From positions 54,943 to 118,942 of the forward strand of contig JAGVSM010003816.1 in the NCBI GenBank assembly GCA_022494885.1: a stretch of DNA of 64,000 nt. Direction: 5' to 3'. The notes beneath the pieces were generated by a model. The model made no database searches, had not been told where the DNA came from, and worked only from the letters and a program-made list of their open reading frames with translations. How positions within the stretch are numbered: the stretch's first letter is position 1; each line of letters starts with the position of its first letter. Shown in pieces: positions 44,727-55,639 of this stretch. The DNA is from Micrasema longulum (lineage: Eukaryota > Arthropoda > Insecta > Trichoptera > Brachycentridae). Both the position numbers and the translations under genes were made by a program.

Positions 44727-45914
44727 TCACAGGATGTAATTAGCTTGTGATTCAAATTTATACATTTTATTCAATGTAGTAACCATTTCATACATTGTTC
44801 GCTCTTTTAATATTTGCTTTTCATAAAATTTCATTTTTTCGTGATATATTGGTCCTATGAATTTACAGTTTTCATGTAGTTTTGCCAGTTTTCTAATTTC
44901 TATATTTAGTTTTAAGGTGTTAAGGAAATCATTCTTATAGACAGAGTAAATATATACTTTTGTATGTTTAAGATTATCTAGTATATAGTATAAATAACTT
45001 AGAAATTGAATAGGGGATGTCTCATTTTGTCCCAGTAGTAGTATTACAGTATCTTCCATTGTAAATTTATTTGATTGTGATATAATGTTAGAAGCATAAT
45101 TTTCTAAGGTAGCTTCTGGATAAATGTTGCTACAGCAGTGAACATTGTTAGATATATTTTGCTCAATGGTTCTCCTGATTTTTTTTCCTCTTTCATCTCC
45201 TATTATAAGAATATTCATTTTCTGCATATTATCTTCTTTTTTTATTAAATGTAGATTATTTTCTGTTAGTTTTTTTTCTTTTTTATTTTTTTTTGTGTAT
45301 TTATCAATTTGTGAAGTATCATTAGTTTCATCATCAGCTGTTGATATTGTATCGTTTGTTTCATTATTTGACTCATCCTTCTTTTTCTTTTTCTTATTAC
45401 TATTTGTTATTATTTTGTTGGATTTAATTTTTCGATTTGTCAATTTTGGTTCAATATTTTCAACAACCTTTTGATTGTTGATGAATTCATCACGTTCTTC
45501 TTTCTTACTTTTTACTAATTCTTCATATTTATCAGTAAGCAATTTTAGTTCTATAGTAAGTGTATTGATCGATTCTTTAACTTTTGAGATTTCTTCCCAC
45601 ATGTTTTTAATATAGTTCATTGATGAATCTGTTATGATTGGTTCCTCGTTTTTATTTTGAGTATGGTTCTTAGGTTCCTTGTTTGATGTCTTCAACTGGT
45701 CATCTTCTTCATCAGAATATAGTGCACTTGTATTATATCGTGGATCATGTATTTTACAAATCTCACATTTCCACTGTGCTCGATATATTTTACTCATTTT
45801 TTTATAATTTTCCAGTGTGGTTCCAGCACATGTCGGATGAAAATATATATAGCACCTTGCACATTTGAGTGCTTTTCGGGGGCTGATATTTTGTACACAT
45901 TTGTTACAATTCAT
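44727..45914 (-). CDS. LINE-C ORF1: PHD-finger and SGNH/esterase-like protein
   Basis: Intact 395-codon frame. Residues 3-53 form a C4HC3 PHD-type zinc finger (C3, C6, C18, C21, H26, C29, C50, C53). About 95-150 is a likely coiled coil (WEEISKVKESINTLTIELKL). About 165-225 is lysine/asparagine-rich. From ~233 a domain opens with MNILIIGDERG and later has ILLLGQNE, recalling the SGNH-hydrolase-like esterase ORF1 of CR1 elements, though the usual GDS serine reads GDE. ORF1 proteins of this kind bind element RNA. It ends in TGA (44729-44727). The same frame stays open past the stop into ORF2. Confidence 0.85.
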   Translation of the reverse strand: MNCNKCVQNISPRKALKCARCYIYFHPTCAGTTLENYKKMSKIYRAQWKCEICKIHDPRYNTSALYSDEEDDQLKTSNKEPKNHTQNKNEEPIITDSSMNYIKNMWEEISKVKESINTLTIELKLLTDKYEELVKSKKEERDEFINNQKVVENIEPKLTNRKIKSNKIITNSNKKKKKKDESNNETNDTISTADDETNDTSQIDKYTKKNKKEKKLTENNLHLIKKEDNMQKMNILIIGDERGKKIRRTIEQNISNNVHCCSNIYPEATLENYASNIISQSNKFTMEDTVILLLGQNETSPIQFLSYLYYILDNLKHTKVYIYSVYKNDFLNTLKLNIEIRKLAKLHENCKFIGPIYHEKMKFYEKQILKERTMYEMVTTLNKMYKFESQANYIL

Positions 45915-46464
45915 ATTGATTATGTTTTAAAATTAAAATCTGTGCACAAAAAATTGTTTTAAATTAAAAACGTCTTTTTTTTTTTTTTTAATAAGTGAAA
46001 AACAATTATTATTTGTTGTACGAAAGGAGATATTAAAGATGATTATTATTTTGTTTTATTTTACAAATTATTGAGAAAAAAACTATAGATATTAACTTTA
46101 AAAAAAAAATTATTTTATAGGATAATTTAGGTATTAATTTAAAAATATTATTATCACTTTGTCTATGCTCAATTTATTTGTTTGTTTACTTTGTTTATTT
46201 CGCTTATTTCACTCGGGTCGGCTTGTCTCGGCTCGCCTCGGACCTTTTCGGTTCTCCTCGGCGGACGAGTCCAAGTGAAACGTCGAGGGGTGTACCTACT
46301 TTCGCACGGCACGTTCGGCTTAGCTCGTATTCTCTCGGTTTCTTTCGGCACTGACACTAAGTTTACGAAGATATTATAAGGAATATATTTAACGTTGTCA
46401 ATCACTAAAAAAACACAAGAAAAGTACGCAGAAATACAATATAAATAACACAAAAACTGCGCGA
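45915..46464 (-). promoter_or_regulatory. LINE-C 5' region with GC-rich block
   Basis: Plus-strand 46205-46345 is CG-rich ('cggctcgcctcggac', 'tcctcggcggacgagt', 'acgtcgaggggtgta') against an A+T-rich background, at the position of the internal promoter in full-length LINEs. A 5' region like this is lost in truncated copies, consistent with completeness. Confidence 0.5.
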
Positions 46465-46740
46465 CAGGACTAGCCGACCCGGGAAGTACACACTACTTCT
46501 TAAATTGAGCAATTTTTCGAAATTTTAAGAACCGTTATGCGAGAGCGTTGTTTTGATCGACCTCGCGTGTTACTCGTATATACACTTTTGATTAATGTGT
46601 TTTTATATTGAATGATTATTCATTTTCATAATTAATTTTCATTGTCATCTTGAGTTTGCATCGCAGCCATCTTGAGTTTTTATCTGTTGTTTGGAATTCT
46701 CGATATACAATTTAAATATCACAACTAGATAAAATACAGA
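46465..46740. other. Single-copy flank
   Basis: 46470-46580 is moderately GC-rich ('gatcgacctcgcgtgttact'), then A+T-rich. Not assigned. Confidence 0.3.
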
Positions 46741-46744
46741 ATAG

Positions 46745-46860
46745 ATTCCTTTAACCCCTGGATCGTAAATCTCTTACATATTTTGACTCGTATGAAGTCA
46801 AATACAGTCTTTGTCTACAAAAGTTTGGACAAACTAAAAATTTTGTTGTTAAATGAATTA
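46745..46860 (-). repeat. A arm
   Basis: Degenerate reverse A module ('tgtctacaaaagtttggaca', 'aaattttgttgtta'). Confidence 0.5.
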
Positions 46861-46954
46861 AACTTAATAAGTTGAAACAACTACAATCAAAACATATAAA
46901 AATACACATAGAATCGTGATAAAATGAAAAGATATAAAATATGATTTTGTATTT

Positions 46955-47105
46955 TTTGTACCACAACAGACCAGAAGACCAAATTACAGTGGAGAATTAT
47001 AGCACAGAACACCCAGGCTTGAAAGAAATTAGATTTATTTATAGTGTTCTCATCGGGAATCGAGTCAAGTATCTTAGCAATTACATCACAGAGATAGTCT
47101 AATCA
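46955..47105 (-). repeat. S3 SINE
   Basis: Minus strand: degraded tRNA-like head around 47100-47045, tail complementary to 'caacagaccagaagaccaaa' and 'agcacagaacacccaggctt'. Aligns with 15530-15925 and 31885-32040. Confidence 0.55.
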
Positions 47106-47299
47106 AGTATGTCAAAGACACATTATGTTATCATTAGTTTTATTAATAAAATAAATTAGGAATGGCTAGGTATTAACTTTTTTCGTAATTAAATACGGTT
47201 CTATATTTGATATGATATGTTCATTATTTATAAAAAAAGTGTAAATATTTAATTATGTATTTAATTAAAGTCTTTAAGCGTGCAGTTTTTTTTTTAGTG

Positions 47300-47475
47300 G
47301 ACCTAGAAGCTGGTGTCGCGGTCTTATGTATCACAGGTCTCAGGTTTGAACCCCACTTCACTTCAACTCTATTCCAATTTTCTAATATTGAGCTATTTAT
47401 AACTAGTCTTACTCTAAAATTGTCCCAAATATTGAACATTTTGGGTTTATTATATGAACGCAAAATATTTATTGA
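47300..47475 (+). repeat. S2 SINE
   Basis: Head 'aagctggtgtcgcggtctta' with B box AGGTTTGAACCCC, body 'attttctaatattgagctat', tail 'cattttgggtttattatatg'. Same order as 19068-19250. Confidence 0.6.
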
Positions 47476-47750
47476 AAAAAAATCCATTGCAATCGGTGAT
47501 CGGGGAAAACTTTAATTTATTCTTATCGACGCAGCGGTCCTTCTGTAATCATTAGTTTAATGCGTGAGATATGCCAATTCAAACACAAAATAAATTGTCG
47601 CAAATTGACCCCACAGGTTTAAGTGTCAATTGGCGTCAATCATTAACGACAAAAGTAATTTAATGTAAAATAATGTCATCGCTGCTTTTGATATTGACAA
47701 ATAAAAAAGTATTTGAAATACTTCAAGTATTAACTTTGTAATTAAACTAC
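47476..47750. other. Gap, no gene
   Basis: Single-copy A+T-rich sequence. Nothing recognised. Confidence 0.3.
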
Positions 47751-47754
47751 TCCA

Positions 47755-49395
47755 TCATATTTGGCTGACGACTCTAATAAATTAATATTAGACGAAAAGG
47801 AAATTATGCTTGCTTGGGAGAAGTATATTCTTGAAGTATTTAAAGATAATAGATTTAACAACCCAACTTTTAATGATAATAACTTGTATGGGCCATCAAT
47901 ATTAAAATCGGAAATTCTTCATGCAATAAAGACTTCAGAAAATAGAAAAACTCGTGGACCAGATAATATTCCAGTTGAGGTATTGAAGCTCATCAGTGAC
48001 GATAATATTGACTACCTGCTGCGGTTATTTAATGCTATTTATGACACAGGGGTTATCTTCCAAGACTGGTTGAGATCTACTTTTGTGACATTGCACATAA
48101 AACAGCACTAAAAAAATGCAATGACTATAGACTAATAAGTCTGATGAGTCATATACTGGAATTATTCCTTAAAATTAGACATGCGAGAATCGGAATAAAT
48201 GCGAACAGGATCTGGATGATACGCAGTTTGGCTTTAGAAATGCCATCGGTACAAGGGAGGCTTTATTAGCTATCAATAATTTCCTGAAGAAGTGCCGTGA
48301 TCAGAGAAAAGAGATTTTTGCTTGTTTCATAAATTATGAGAAAGCATTTGACAGAGTAAAACATTTTAGTTTGATGGAAATGTTGAGGGAGTGTAATATA
48401 GACACCAAAGATCAATTGTTTATCCAAAACCTATGCTTGTACCAAATAGCTAAAATCAGATGCGGAAACGAAATATCAGATGCAATATCCATTCAGCGGG
48501 GAGTGCGACAAGGTTGTATCCTGTCCTCTTTGCTTTTCAACTTGTATTCTGACTATGAAAGCGTTGAACAGCAATGAAAGAGGCCTGAAGATCAATGGAG
48601 TTATAATCAACAATATCAGGTACGCCGACGACACTGTTTTGCTGGCGGATACCATTGCCGATCTTTAGGAGTTCTTAAATAGTGTGGATGCATTTGGCGA
48701 ACAACTGGGTTTAACAATAATTGTTGGCAGAACAAAATGGATAACATTTGGCCGCCTTGATTACTCCGCATTTTATCTCAAATTTAAGGGTTTTGACATT
48801 GAAAAGGTGGAAAAATTTAAATACCTCGGCATCATTCTAACAGAGACTCTCGACCCAGATATATAAATTAAATGCAGAATTGAGACAGCAAGAGCTGTTT
48901 TTAATAAAATGAGATCCCTCTTCTGCAATGCTAATCTCAACTTGAAAATAAGGCGAAAATTGGTAAAATGTTATGTGTGGTCTGTATTGTTATATGGCTG
49001 TGAGACTTGGACTCTGAAAGTGAACACTATGAATAGGCTGGAGGCTTTTGAATTGTGGTTGCATCGCGGAATGCTTAAGATATCTTGGACAGACCTTATA
49101 ACGGACTCAGAAGTCTTAAGTCGAGCTAGAACGAACAGAAAACTCTTAACCACGATAAAAGTTTGTAAAATTTCATATCTGGGGCATATAATGCGTGGAA
49201 AAAAGTACCACTTGCTTTATTTAATTTTGAAAGGCAAGATTGAGAGTCACAGAGGGGCTGGAGGAAGACAAATGTCCTGGCTGCGAAATATACGAGACTG
49301 GACTGGCTTCAGGACTGTGGAGCAGATTTTCCGGGCAGCACAGAACAGGGAGACTTTTGCCAGAGTGATTGCCAACGTTGGGGATACCTGACAGG
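47755..49395 (+). pseudogene. LINE-B (RTE-like) reverse transcriptase pseudogene
   Basis: The RT and C-terminus are spread over frames: KTRGPDNIPVEVLKLISDDN (47945-48005); NDYRLISLMSHILELFLKI (48120); QFGFRNAIGTREAL (48225) and CFINYEKAFDRVKH (48322); SIQRGVRQGCILSSLLFNLY (48488); IRYADDTVLLAD (48616); KFKYLGIILTETLDPDI (48815). The final open frame 48909-49391 has WSVLLYGCETWTL, FELWLHRGMLKISWTD, YLGHIMRGKKYHLL, GGRQMSWLRNIRDWTG and ends VIANVGDT. YADD is intact. There are at least four frameshifts or stops and no endonuclease, so it is dead. A 3' scrap of a relative is at 4191-4490. Confidence 0.88.
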
Positions 49396-49569
49396 GCACT
49401 AAGAGACGAAGAACATTAACTTTGTGGTCAAACATTTTACTCAATTATTGTATACAACCACTTATCAACTTTTTTTTGTCTTTCGTTTTTAAATCGTATA
49501 CATCTCTTAGTAAACTAGTAGGACACTAATAACATCAACATGCTAATTACACTATACACCTTTACCATA

Positions 49570-49775
49570 GAAAGTACATGATTAAAACACTAGGTTCACT
49601 AGTATGGAAGGGCTAGCTGTTCCTAAATATTGCAATAAATATAGCAAAAGGACACTGCAATACAGTATACCTAAAATATTTGACATGTTACTAAACAATA
49701 TTAAAAATAGTGAGTTAAATACGGGAGTGAGGCGAATGCTCAATTGTGGCTAATGTGTTAAAAAATGTGATAAAA
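49570..49775 (+). pseudogene. LINE-Y C-terminal fragment
   Basis: One frame reads EGLAVPKYCNKYSKRTLQYS, IPKIFDMLLNNIKNSELNTG, VRRMLNCG then stop. 'IPKIFDxL' plus a basic tail is a LINE C-terminal pattern. A decayed minus-strand copy lies at 330-590. Confidence 0.5.
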
Positions 49776-49867
49776 AACGTTTTTTTTATTAATGAAAGTT
49801 TTAAATCTTTTTTAATGTAATAGAATATGATTATAATAAAAACACGAATATAGATTTTTTTATTTAT

Positions 49868-49955
49868 TTTTTATAAATTTTTACCAGTGACCGGATTTTG
49901 GCATCAGACTGGTGTCAAACCCGGTCACTGGTAAAAATATATAAATAAAAGAGGA
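49868..49955. repeat. Foldback hairpin with CCGGTC arms
   Basis: 'atttttaccagtgaccgg' (49877-49894) pairs with 'ccggtcactggtaaaaata' (49921-49939). The loop region contains 'ggcatcagactgg'. On the minus strand CCAGT-CTGATG...CCGGTC-ACTGG has the order and a 5-bp stem I of a hammerhead ribozyme, but GAAA is AAAT and stem II is missing. Confidence 0.8.
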
Positions 49956-50074
49956 ATAAAACCAAATACATTTTTTAAAATTATTATAATTAAAATGCAG
50001 TTCCACCAAGAAATGTCAGTAGAAAAACTCAATATATTAATAGAATAAGGTATAATATGTATAGTTTTTCAAAT

Positions 50075-50220
50075 GAAATTATGATTAATGTAGGTTAAGT
50101 ATGAAAAATCAAAGGAATTTATAAGAACCTGCTGACGAGTTGTATGCGTCCAATTTAGCAGGACTATAATTTTAAGACTTTTTTGTAAATATTTTTGAAA
50201 TAATAAATAAAAAAAATAAA
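50075..50220 (+). repeat. Repeat Q, copy 2
   Basis: 'atgtaggttaagtatgaaaa', 'aagaacctgctgacgagttg', 'gcaggactataattttaaga', followed by an AATAAATAAAAAAA tail: 3' end of an unknown retroelement, inverted relative to 38625-38745. Confidence 0.65.
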
Positions 50221-50555
50221 AAGTAGTTTCACAAAATTATTAAACCAACGTGTTGATAGGACACATGCCGTCATTAGTTAACACAAGTGTACGCCAGGGG
50301 CGTATCATCTATATAAGGGATTATGCGCAGCTGACCTTTATATTTGACTATCTATAATATGTTTTACGTAACTTTACTTTAAAAAAAACAAAGAAATAAC
50401 TTTTTTTTCTTAAAAGAATACAAATGTAGATAATATATTTTGTTTTAAAATAATACCATTATAATATACATACGATTTGTTCAAATATTACTTTGATTTA
50501 TTAGTTTATAATATATGTACATCTACATGATTTTCTTAAATTAAACGGTTTGGGT
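50221..50555. other. Gap, no gene
   Basis: A+T-rich. No repeat or gene identified. Confidence 0.35.
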
Positions 50556-50559
50556 ACAA

Positions 50560-51010
50560 ACAAGCAAACAAACCGTTACCGTAGGGGTAGGCAGAGAGGA
50601 CAGAACGCCATCTCACTCTGTCTTTGCATACAGACCTTGCTTCTTCTACATTCATACATCTTCTCATGCATGAATATCACCTATCATGCATCGTTTTATC
50701 ACACATTCGCCTGAAGAATCACATTTCGACAGCATACCTACTTACATAATTATTTTCAATTCCATACTTTGCTCCCATACATTGTGAACTGCTAGTTTTA
50801 CCTCCTACGATAAACATTTGTTTGCCAAAGTAGATTTTAGTGCACCGTTCACCCTGTTCCCGGCACTCACCCTCCTTTCAATATCTTTCTCAGTCTTTCC
50901 ATTCCTAGTAAACACACTTCCCCGATACACATTGTTTTTACCTGATCAATATCTCCGTTCACACTAATCTCAGATAAAGTTATATTTTCATCCATTTTGG
51001 GTAGGTAGGA
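50560..51010 (-). pseudogene. LINE-A 3' end with internal deletion
   Basis: It matches 660-1340 but lacks the FGHVERM segment: the sequence jumps from 'catacatcttctcatgcatg' to 'tcacacattcgcctgaagaa'. 'cagttcaccctgttcccgg'-type sequence at 50845-50880 encodes the NRVN segment on the minus strand. Confidence 0.7.
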
Positions 51011-51084
51011 AGAAATAGCCTTAAGGCAATATGCCAACCCTTATGCATATGTATGTAAACTGTATATGTATGTACAATGTTTAT

Positions 51085-51455
51085 ACGAAACTTCAGAAAA
51101 ACATTCCCCATGGTAAGCTTTTAAAAATATTATAACAGTTTTTTTCCAAAAGGGATTTTTTTTTTACTATCTCAAAATGAAGTACATGCCTTTTATTATT
51201 TTAATAATATCCATAATTCATTAAATGTGTGTATATATATATGTGTATATATGTATATGTGTGAATGTATATGTATCAAAATCTGAAAACTATTAAGTTT
51301 ATATTTTATTAGTTTGTGGAGGGACTGCTCGTCCGAGAAGTAAAGGATTTATTACATTTTGAATTTTTTTTTTTTTTCAATAACGACTTATTTTAGGCTT
51401 ACTATAAGGAATGTTTCTCTAAAATTTCATGGACTGGCCCTGAAAAACCGTGTTT
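51085..51455. mobile_element. Long-TIR MITE (family T), copy 2
   Basis: Left arm 'cgaaacttcagaaaaacatt' with 'ccccatggtaagctttt'. The right arm ends 'ggccctgaaaaaccgtgttt' (51438-51457), the complement of the copy-1 outer end. It shares 'gtggagggactgctcgtccg' with copy 1 (23280-23312). A microsatellite of TATATG units lies in the middle (51220-51270). Confidence 0.7.
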
Positions 51456-52320
51456 AAATAATGAATTAGCACAGATCTAGTACTTTAAATGTATTTTTTA
51501 TATTAATTTATGATTTAAGGTTTTTTGTGCAGATTTTGCTGATAGATCATGGGGTGGGTATATTTGTTTCTGGTTGCTTACAGAAAGGAAGGATTTATTT
51601 TTTCTAGTACATTAAGCAAAAGTTCCATAAAAATTCGCGTTAAACTTTGCAATACTCATCTGAGAAAAACCACTGCGGGGAGCAGCGGGCAAAAAGGGTT
51701 CTGCGAAAATAAATCGAGAAGAAATTATAATTAAAAAAGTGTGTTTTTCAAAAGGAAAAAATGATAAACTGAAGTAGATATTCCTCCGGTAGCGAGACTT
51801 TCCAATGGCGGATCGTGAAAAGTACACTACTAAAATATTTATATAATAAATCATGCACAAATATTTTACACATTTAGAGCAAACATGTTTTTATATTTTC
51901 GATATTGACTAACGTCGAACTCGATTTCAGTTATAAACGTATTTTATAAATAAAAAAAAATCCAAATAAAGCAGTTGCATGTATTTAAAAAAAAAAAATT
52001 GATAAAATTTTATTGTACATTGGTGAGCTTACTGTTTTAAGCAATATTTCGTCGTTTGGCGCGTAGTACCTTAAATATGACGAATTTGAAATTACACAGA
52101 ACAGTAAAAAAACCAAGGCGAGGAAATGAAGGAAGACTGCCAATTTTTTTAATAAACGTGTAAATAATAATGTTATTTTTCTTTAAATTCTGTATTTGAA
52201 TACATTCATTTCAAAACATAATTTAAAAAAATTACGTTAGAGGTATTTTTCATTTTTAAAAATGACACATTGGAGATTTTTGTAATTACAGCTTATCGTT
52301 TTTAATTAATTTAGCATTTT
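51456..52320. other. Single-copy gap
   Basis: 51540-51730 is less A+T-rich, with short frames on both strands of unknown nature. 51860-52320 is A+T-rich. No gene supported. Confidence 0.3.
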
Positions 52321-52324
52321 CTCA

Positions 52325-52645
52325 GTTCAACAATGTTTGATTATGTCCGAATGCTTGCAGACTGGCTGGATTTCCTCCCTAGGGAGTTGTTCATATTTAA
52401 ATTCATTTTAACAGAGAAGGAAAACATTTTTGAGAAGGGAATGTGGAAGTCTAGGCATTTACAGGTCTTATGACCTGTCATTGTCTGGTTTAAGTGGCCA
52501 CTTTACACACTGTAACATTCACCATTCTGCCCATGTTTGAACATCCACATTTCCTCAACTCTTCTATCTGTTGACTTTTGTAAATGCCTAAACTTCCATA
52601 TTCCCTTCTTAAAAATGTTTTCCCTCTCTGTTGAAATAAAATAAA
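52325..52645. repeat. A arm and complete P element
   Basis: A arm 52330-52390 (CAATGTTTGATTATGTCCGA to CTCCCTAGGGAGTT) then P 52408-52645 with inverted ends: 'aacagagaaggaaaacattt' and 'aaatgttttccctctctgtt'. Core 'tgtaacattcaccattctgc'. The best A-P junction in the window. Confidence 0.75.
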
Positions 52646-53140
52646 GTTTTCTCAGTTTATTTGATAAGGAAAATAAAAGGTGACTTTAATTTTGTTAAGG
52701 CCTTAATTACCGGTTACTTGGATTGTGTAAATAAAAACCGTTTTGACAGTTGCACAGGTATGTTTGGAAATACAAAGAAAAGTTCTCCCACAAAAGCTAA
52801 TAAAGTACTAAACTAAACGACTACCAAACAATTAATAGTTATTTTTTGTCTTGGTGGAGTAGGGCATTGTAAAAATTATGATGGAATTTTTCCATAACCG
52901 ATTTCATATCTTGTAGATAATTGAAATTTTTTTCTTATATTGGAAGCCGGGTTTTGTACAAATATAATAATAACTTTAAGTAATATCTCCCTATTGGAAT
53001 TATAATTCAATGTAAAATACACATAACCATCATTGCCAATATTTGAATTGTTTTCTCATACGTCAACAACTACTGGATTCATTATCTTTCTGCCTGGCCT
53101 AGATGAGAAATTTGATAGATATTTTTTTTTTAAACTTATG
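52646..53140. other. Gap, no gene
   Basis: A+T-rich single-copy sequence with nothing recognisable. Confidence 0.3.
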
Positions 53141-53141
53141 G

Positions 53142-53386
53142 CAAAATACCTCCGATGTGGAAATCCATATGGTCGAGGAAAAATTACAGCTGTTAATGTA
53201 AAAGCTCCAATGTGACGATTGTGCATTACGGTCCTACTTTTGGTAGACAAAATACATTGGAGGTTTGCTTTTGTCAAATATTTTAAGTTGAGAGATATTG
53301 GAGAAATTACAGAACGTTACGTTACGTTCAAGAATATGAAATAATAGCATTTGGGAAAAATCATCACATCGGAGGTATTACGCGCT
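53142..53386. repeat. Nested inverted repeat element
   Basis: Outer arms AATACCTCCGATGTG (53146) and CACATCGGAGGTATT (53365). An inner pair CTCCAATGTG (53205) and ACATTGGAGG (53252). A related motif, CACATTGGAG, is at 52266. The short frames across it are by-products of the arms. Confidence 0.6.
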
Positions 53387-53985
53387 CAGTGACGCTTTAT
53401 TAATTTTATATACGACCTAAGCCAATAATGACAATTATATTATGAAGAAACATTTGTATATATTTATATTTCGTTATTATTATTTTGAAAAGAGCTGGCA
53501 TATTTAGTGTATACAATAAACAATCGTAATCATTTTTTTTTTTGTGGGTGTATTGAGTTTGTAGTTGATAAATTTATGGAATTAACGTTGTACTCTTTTT
53601 TATTTAAAAATATCAATATTAAATAAGGTGACCAAATTTTAAAACTAAATTCTTGAAAAAATAATTCTGTTAGAATCTGACTATTGAAAGCCTACAAAAA
53701 ATGCATAGATTTTATTATTTTCATTTATAAATCATATAACACAAAGTATTTTACAGGTATAATACGTTGAATTACAATCCCAAGAGTTACAACAACTTAA
53801 TTTGGGACACAAATAATATTAACGTTTAGAAAATAACACATATTGAGAACAACAAAGAAACAAAGCAAGTTGAACACCTTTATAACTAAATGTAGCACAA
53901 CAATATACACGCCAAAAACCTTTTTTTACAAAAGCAGAATAAATATTTTTAAAAAACGCTTTTGAGAATAAAAAAAAATTAGCGG
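53387..53985. other. Gap, no gene
   Basis: A+T-rich. No repeat or gene recognised. Confidence 0.35.
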
Positions 53986-53989
53986 ATGT

Positions 53990-54345
53990 ACTAAGGGAGA
54001 TAAGGTCATTGACATCTCATGCCATGCAGATGATGCTGCTATGGTAATGATGAGAACATGTCCATCTCAGTAAGTAAACATCTGGATGCCTAAGAAATCG
54101 TATGGTACAGTGAACACATGCTTATTGAAAATATAATTCGGATATACAAAAAGTGTGTCAGAACAAATTATGGTGTATACAACAGAGGTAAGAATAGATA
54201 GAGAGAAAGTAAAAAATACAAAAATCAAGTAAAAAAACTAAATAGAAAATCCAAAAAACTGCTCAGAACGTCAGAGATGAAAGTACTAAAGGCAATTGCA
54301 GGAAAACCCAAAAGAGGCAGGTAAGGTCAAAATTTAATAAACGTA
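53990..54345 (+). pseudogene. RTE-like LINE fragment
   Basis: KVIDISCHADDAAMV near 54010-54055 is the catalytic box (YADD read as HADD). After a deletion, RTSEMKVLKAIAGKPKRGR at 54265-54325 corresponds to the RTE C-terminal 'TEM-x-LR-x-IAGK' motif. The frames between are broken. Confidence 0.6.
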
Positions 54346-55360
54346 CAACAGAAACCGATAGAATCACTTTCATTTGTATCACAACTGCTTCAAAATGTGT
54401 GGTTGTTTTTTTAATCAAAAAGTATGTTACGCCACTGCACGGGGGTAGACATGACGAACCGCAGAAGAGCTGGAATAATTTTCCGTTATCGCCGGGGGCT
54501 ATAAATTTTAACTGGACTTTTTTCCTGTAACTCTTACATAACTGTGAACCTATCCATTTCTCGCCAACCCCCCAGAAAAACCACCCCCTTCCTTCCTATC
54601 ACCTCCGCCCCCGCGATATCGCGGCATGCCCCGGTCTCCCCTTTGATTCAGTTAGTGAGATGTATTTTTAAATTAATATCATTTTTAATTAGAAAGTAAT
54701 ATCAAAAAGAACGCAACTGTTTTGAAAGAAATTAAAAAATAATTGAGAGATATTCGCCCAGAGACTGAGAATATTTTCGAGGAAATAAAGAAATTCAGAC
54801 ATTCAAAAGGTTTATGACTTTTGTTGAGTTTTGATAGAAGCTTGTCTGAATGTTCACACATACGAACAAAAACTTTGAAATAAAAAACCATAATAATAAA
54901 TTATATGATTTAGGCGTGCATGATGTTTTGCATTTATGCACACTTAAATCTAAGGCAAAAAAAGGCATTTGTGAAATTTCTTAAAAAAACAGAACTTTTT
55001 TTTTATTATTTTTTATTATTATTGTAAAATATTCCCACAGAATTCTTAAAAAACTAAATTGGATACCGATTTTACAGTTACAATGTTTTTTTAAAATAAA
55101 TAGGCGATGTTATATAACACAACGCTTAATACTATAAATAATTTTAAATTAAAAAATGTAAGTAATTAAAACGGAAAAAAATCTAAGTATTTTTTATTTT
55201 TTTTTATTTAACCAGATACACATGTACATGAACAGAAAATATTAAATGAAAAATAATGACACACACCAAACCGCCAAACCGACTTGTCGGCATGATTTTT
55301 CTTCTTCTACACTATATTTTTTTCCTAGTAAGGGTTTCGGCTATTTAAATTCACGACCAT
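54346..55360. other. Gap with C-rich block
   Basis: 54560-54650 is strongly C-rich (CCCCCCAG, CACCTCCGCCCCCGCGATAT) in A+T-rich DNA, single copy. The remainder is A+T-rich. No gene seen. Confidence 0.3.
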
Positions 55361-55364
55361 CAAC

Positions 55365-55540
55365 ATAAAGAAAAATTGAAAGAATATAGATGTTCAAATA
55401 TAGGCAGAATGGTGAAATTTACAGTGTGCAAAGTCGTCACTAAAACGAGTCAATAACAGGTCATAAACCCTGTAGATGCATGGACTTCTATATTACCTTC
55501 TCTGAAATGTTCTTCATCTCTGTTGTAATATGTTTAAACT
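55365..55540 (+). repeat. P element half
   Basis: 'gcagaatggtgaaatttaca', 'aacaggtcataaaccctgta', right end 'gttcttcatctctgttgtaa'. Confidence 0.65.
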
Positions 55541-55639
55541 ATTAAAATAAAAGAGAGAGATAAACAAAAAAATAAACGAATTTTAACAACTATGCAAAAA
55601 TATTGGATTGTAAAAATTAAAGTGGTATTGTAGGATGGG

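Larger units (their letters stand above)
41729..46464 (-). mobile_element. LINE-C, near full-length CR1/L2-like retrotransposon
   Basis: Oriented minus. A GC-richer 5' region (46464-45915), ORF1 (45914-44727), ORF2 (44651-41827), a short 3' UTR and a poly(A) tail (T-run at 41731-41749). About 4.7 kb, the usual size for a complete CR1/jockey-type LINE. The 6-bp CAGGAC at both edges may be the target duplication, which would mark this as an intact-length insertion. It is not active as read: ORF2 has one frameshift and three stops. It is the only element here with both ORFs and an endonuclease, so it is the youngest LINE in the window. Confidence 0.85.

Noticed and set aside
43744..45962. Plus-strand frames opposite LINE-C (e.g. 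45145-45474, 43744-44007)
   Set aside because: Hydrophobic phenylalanine/serine-rich antisense shadows of the lysine-rich ORF1/ORF2.
53033..53277. 60- and 73-codon frames on opposite strands
   Set aside because: Produced by the nested inverted repeat at 53142-53386.
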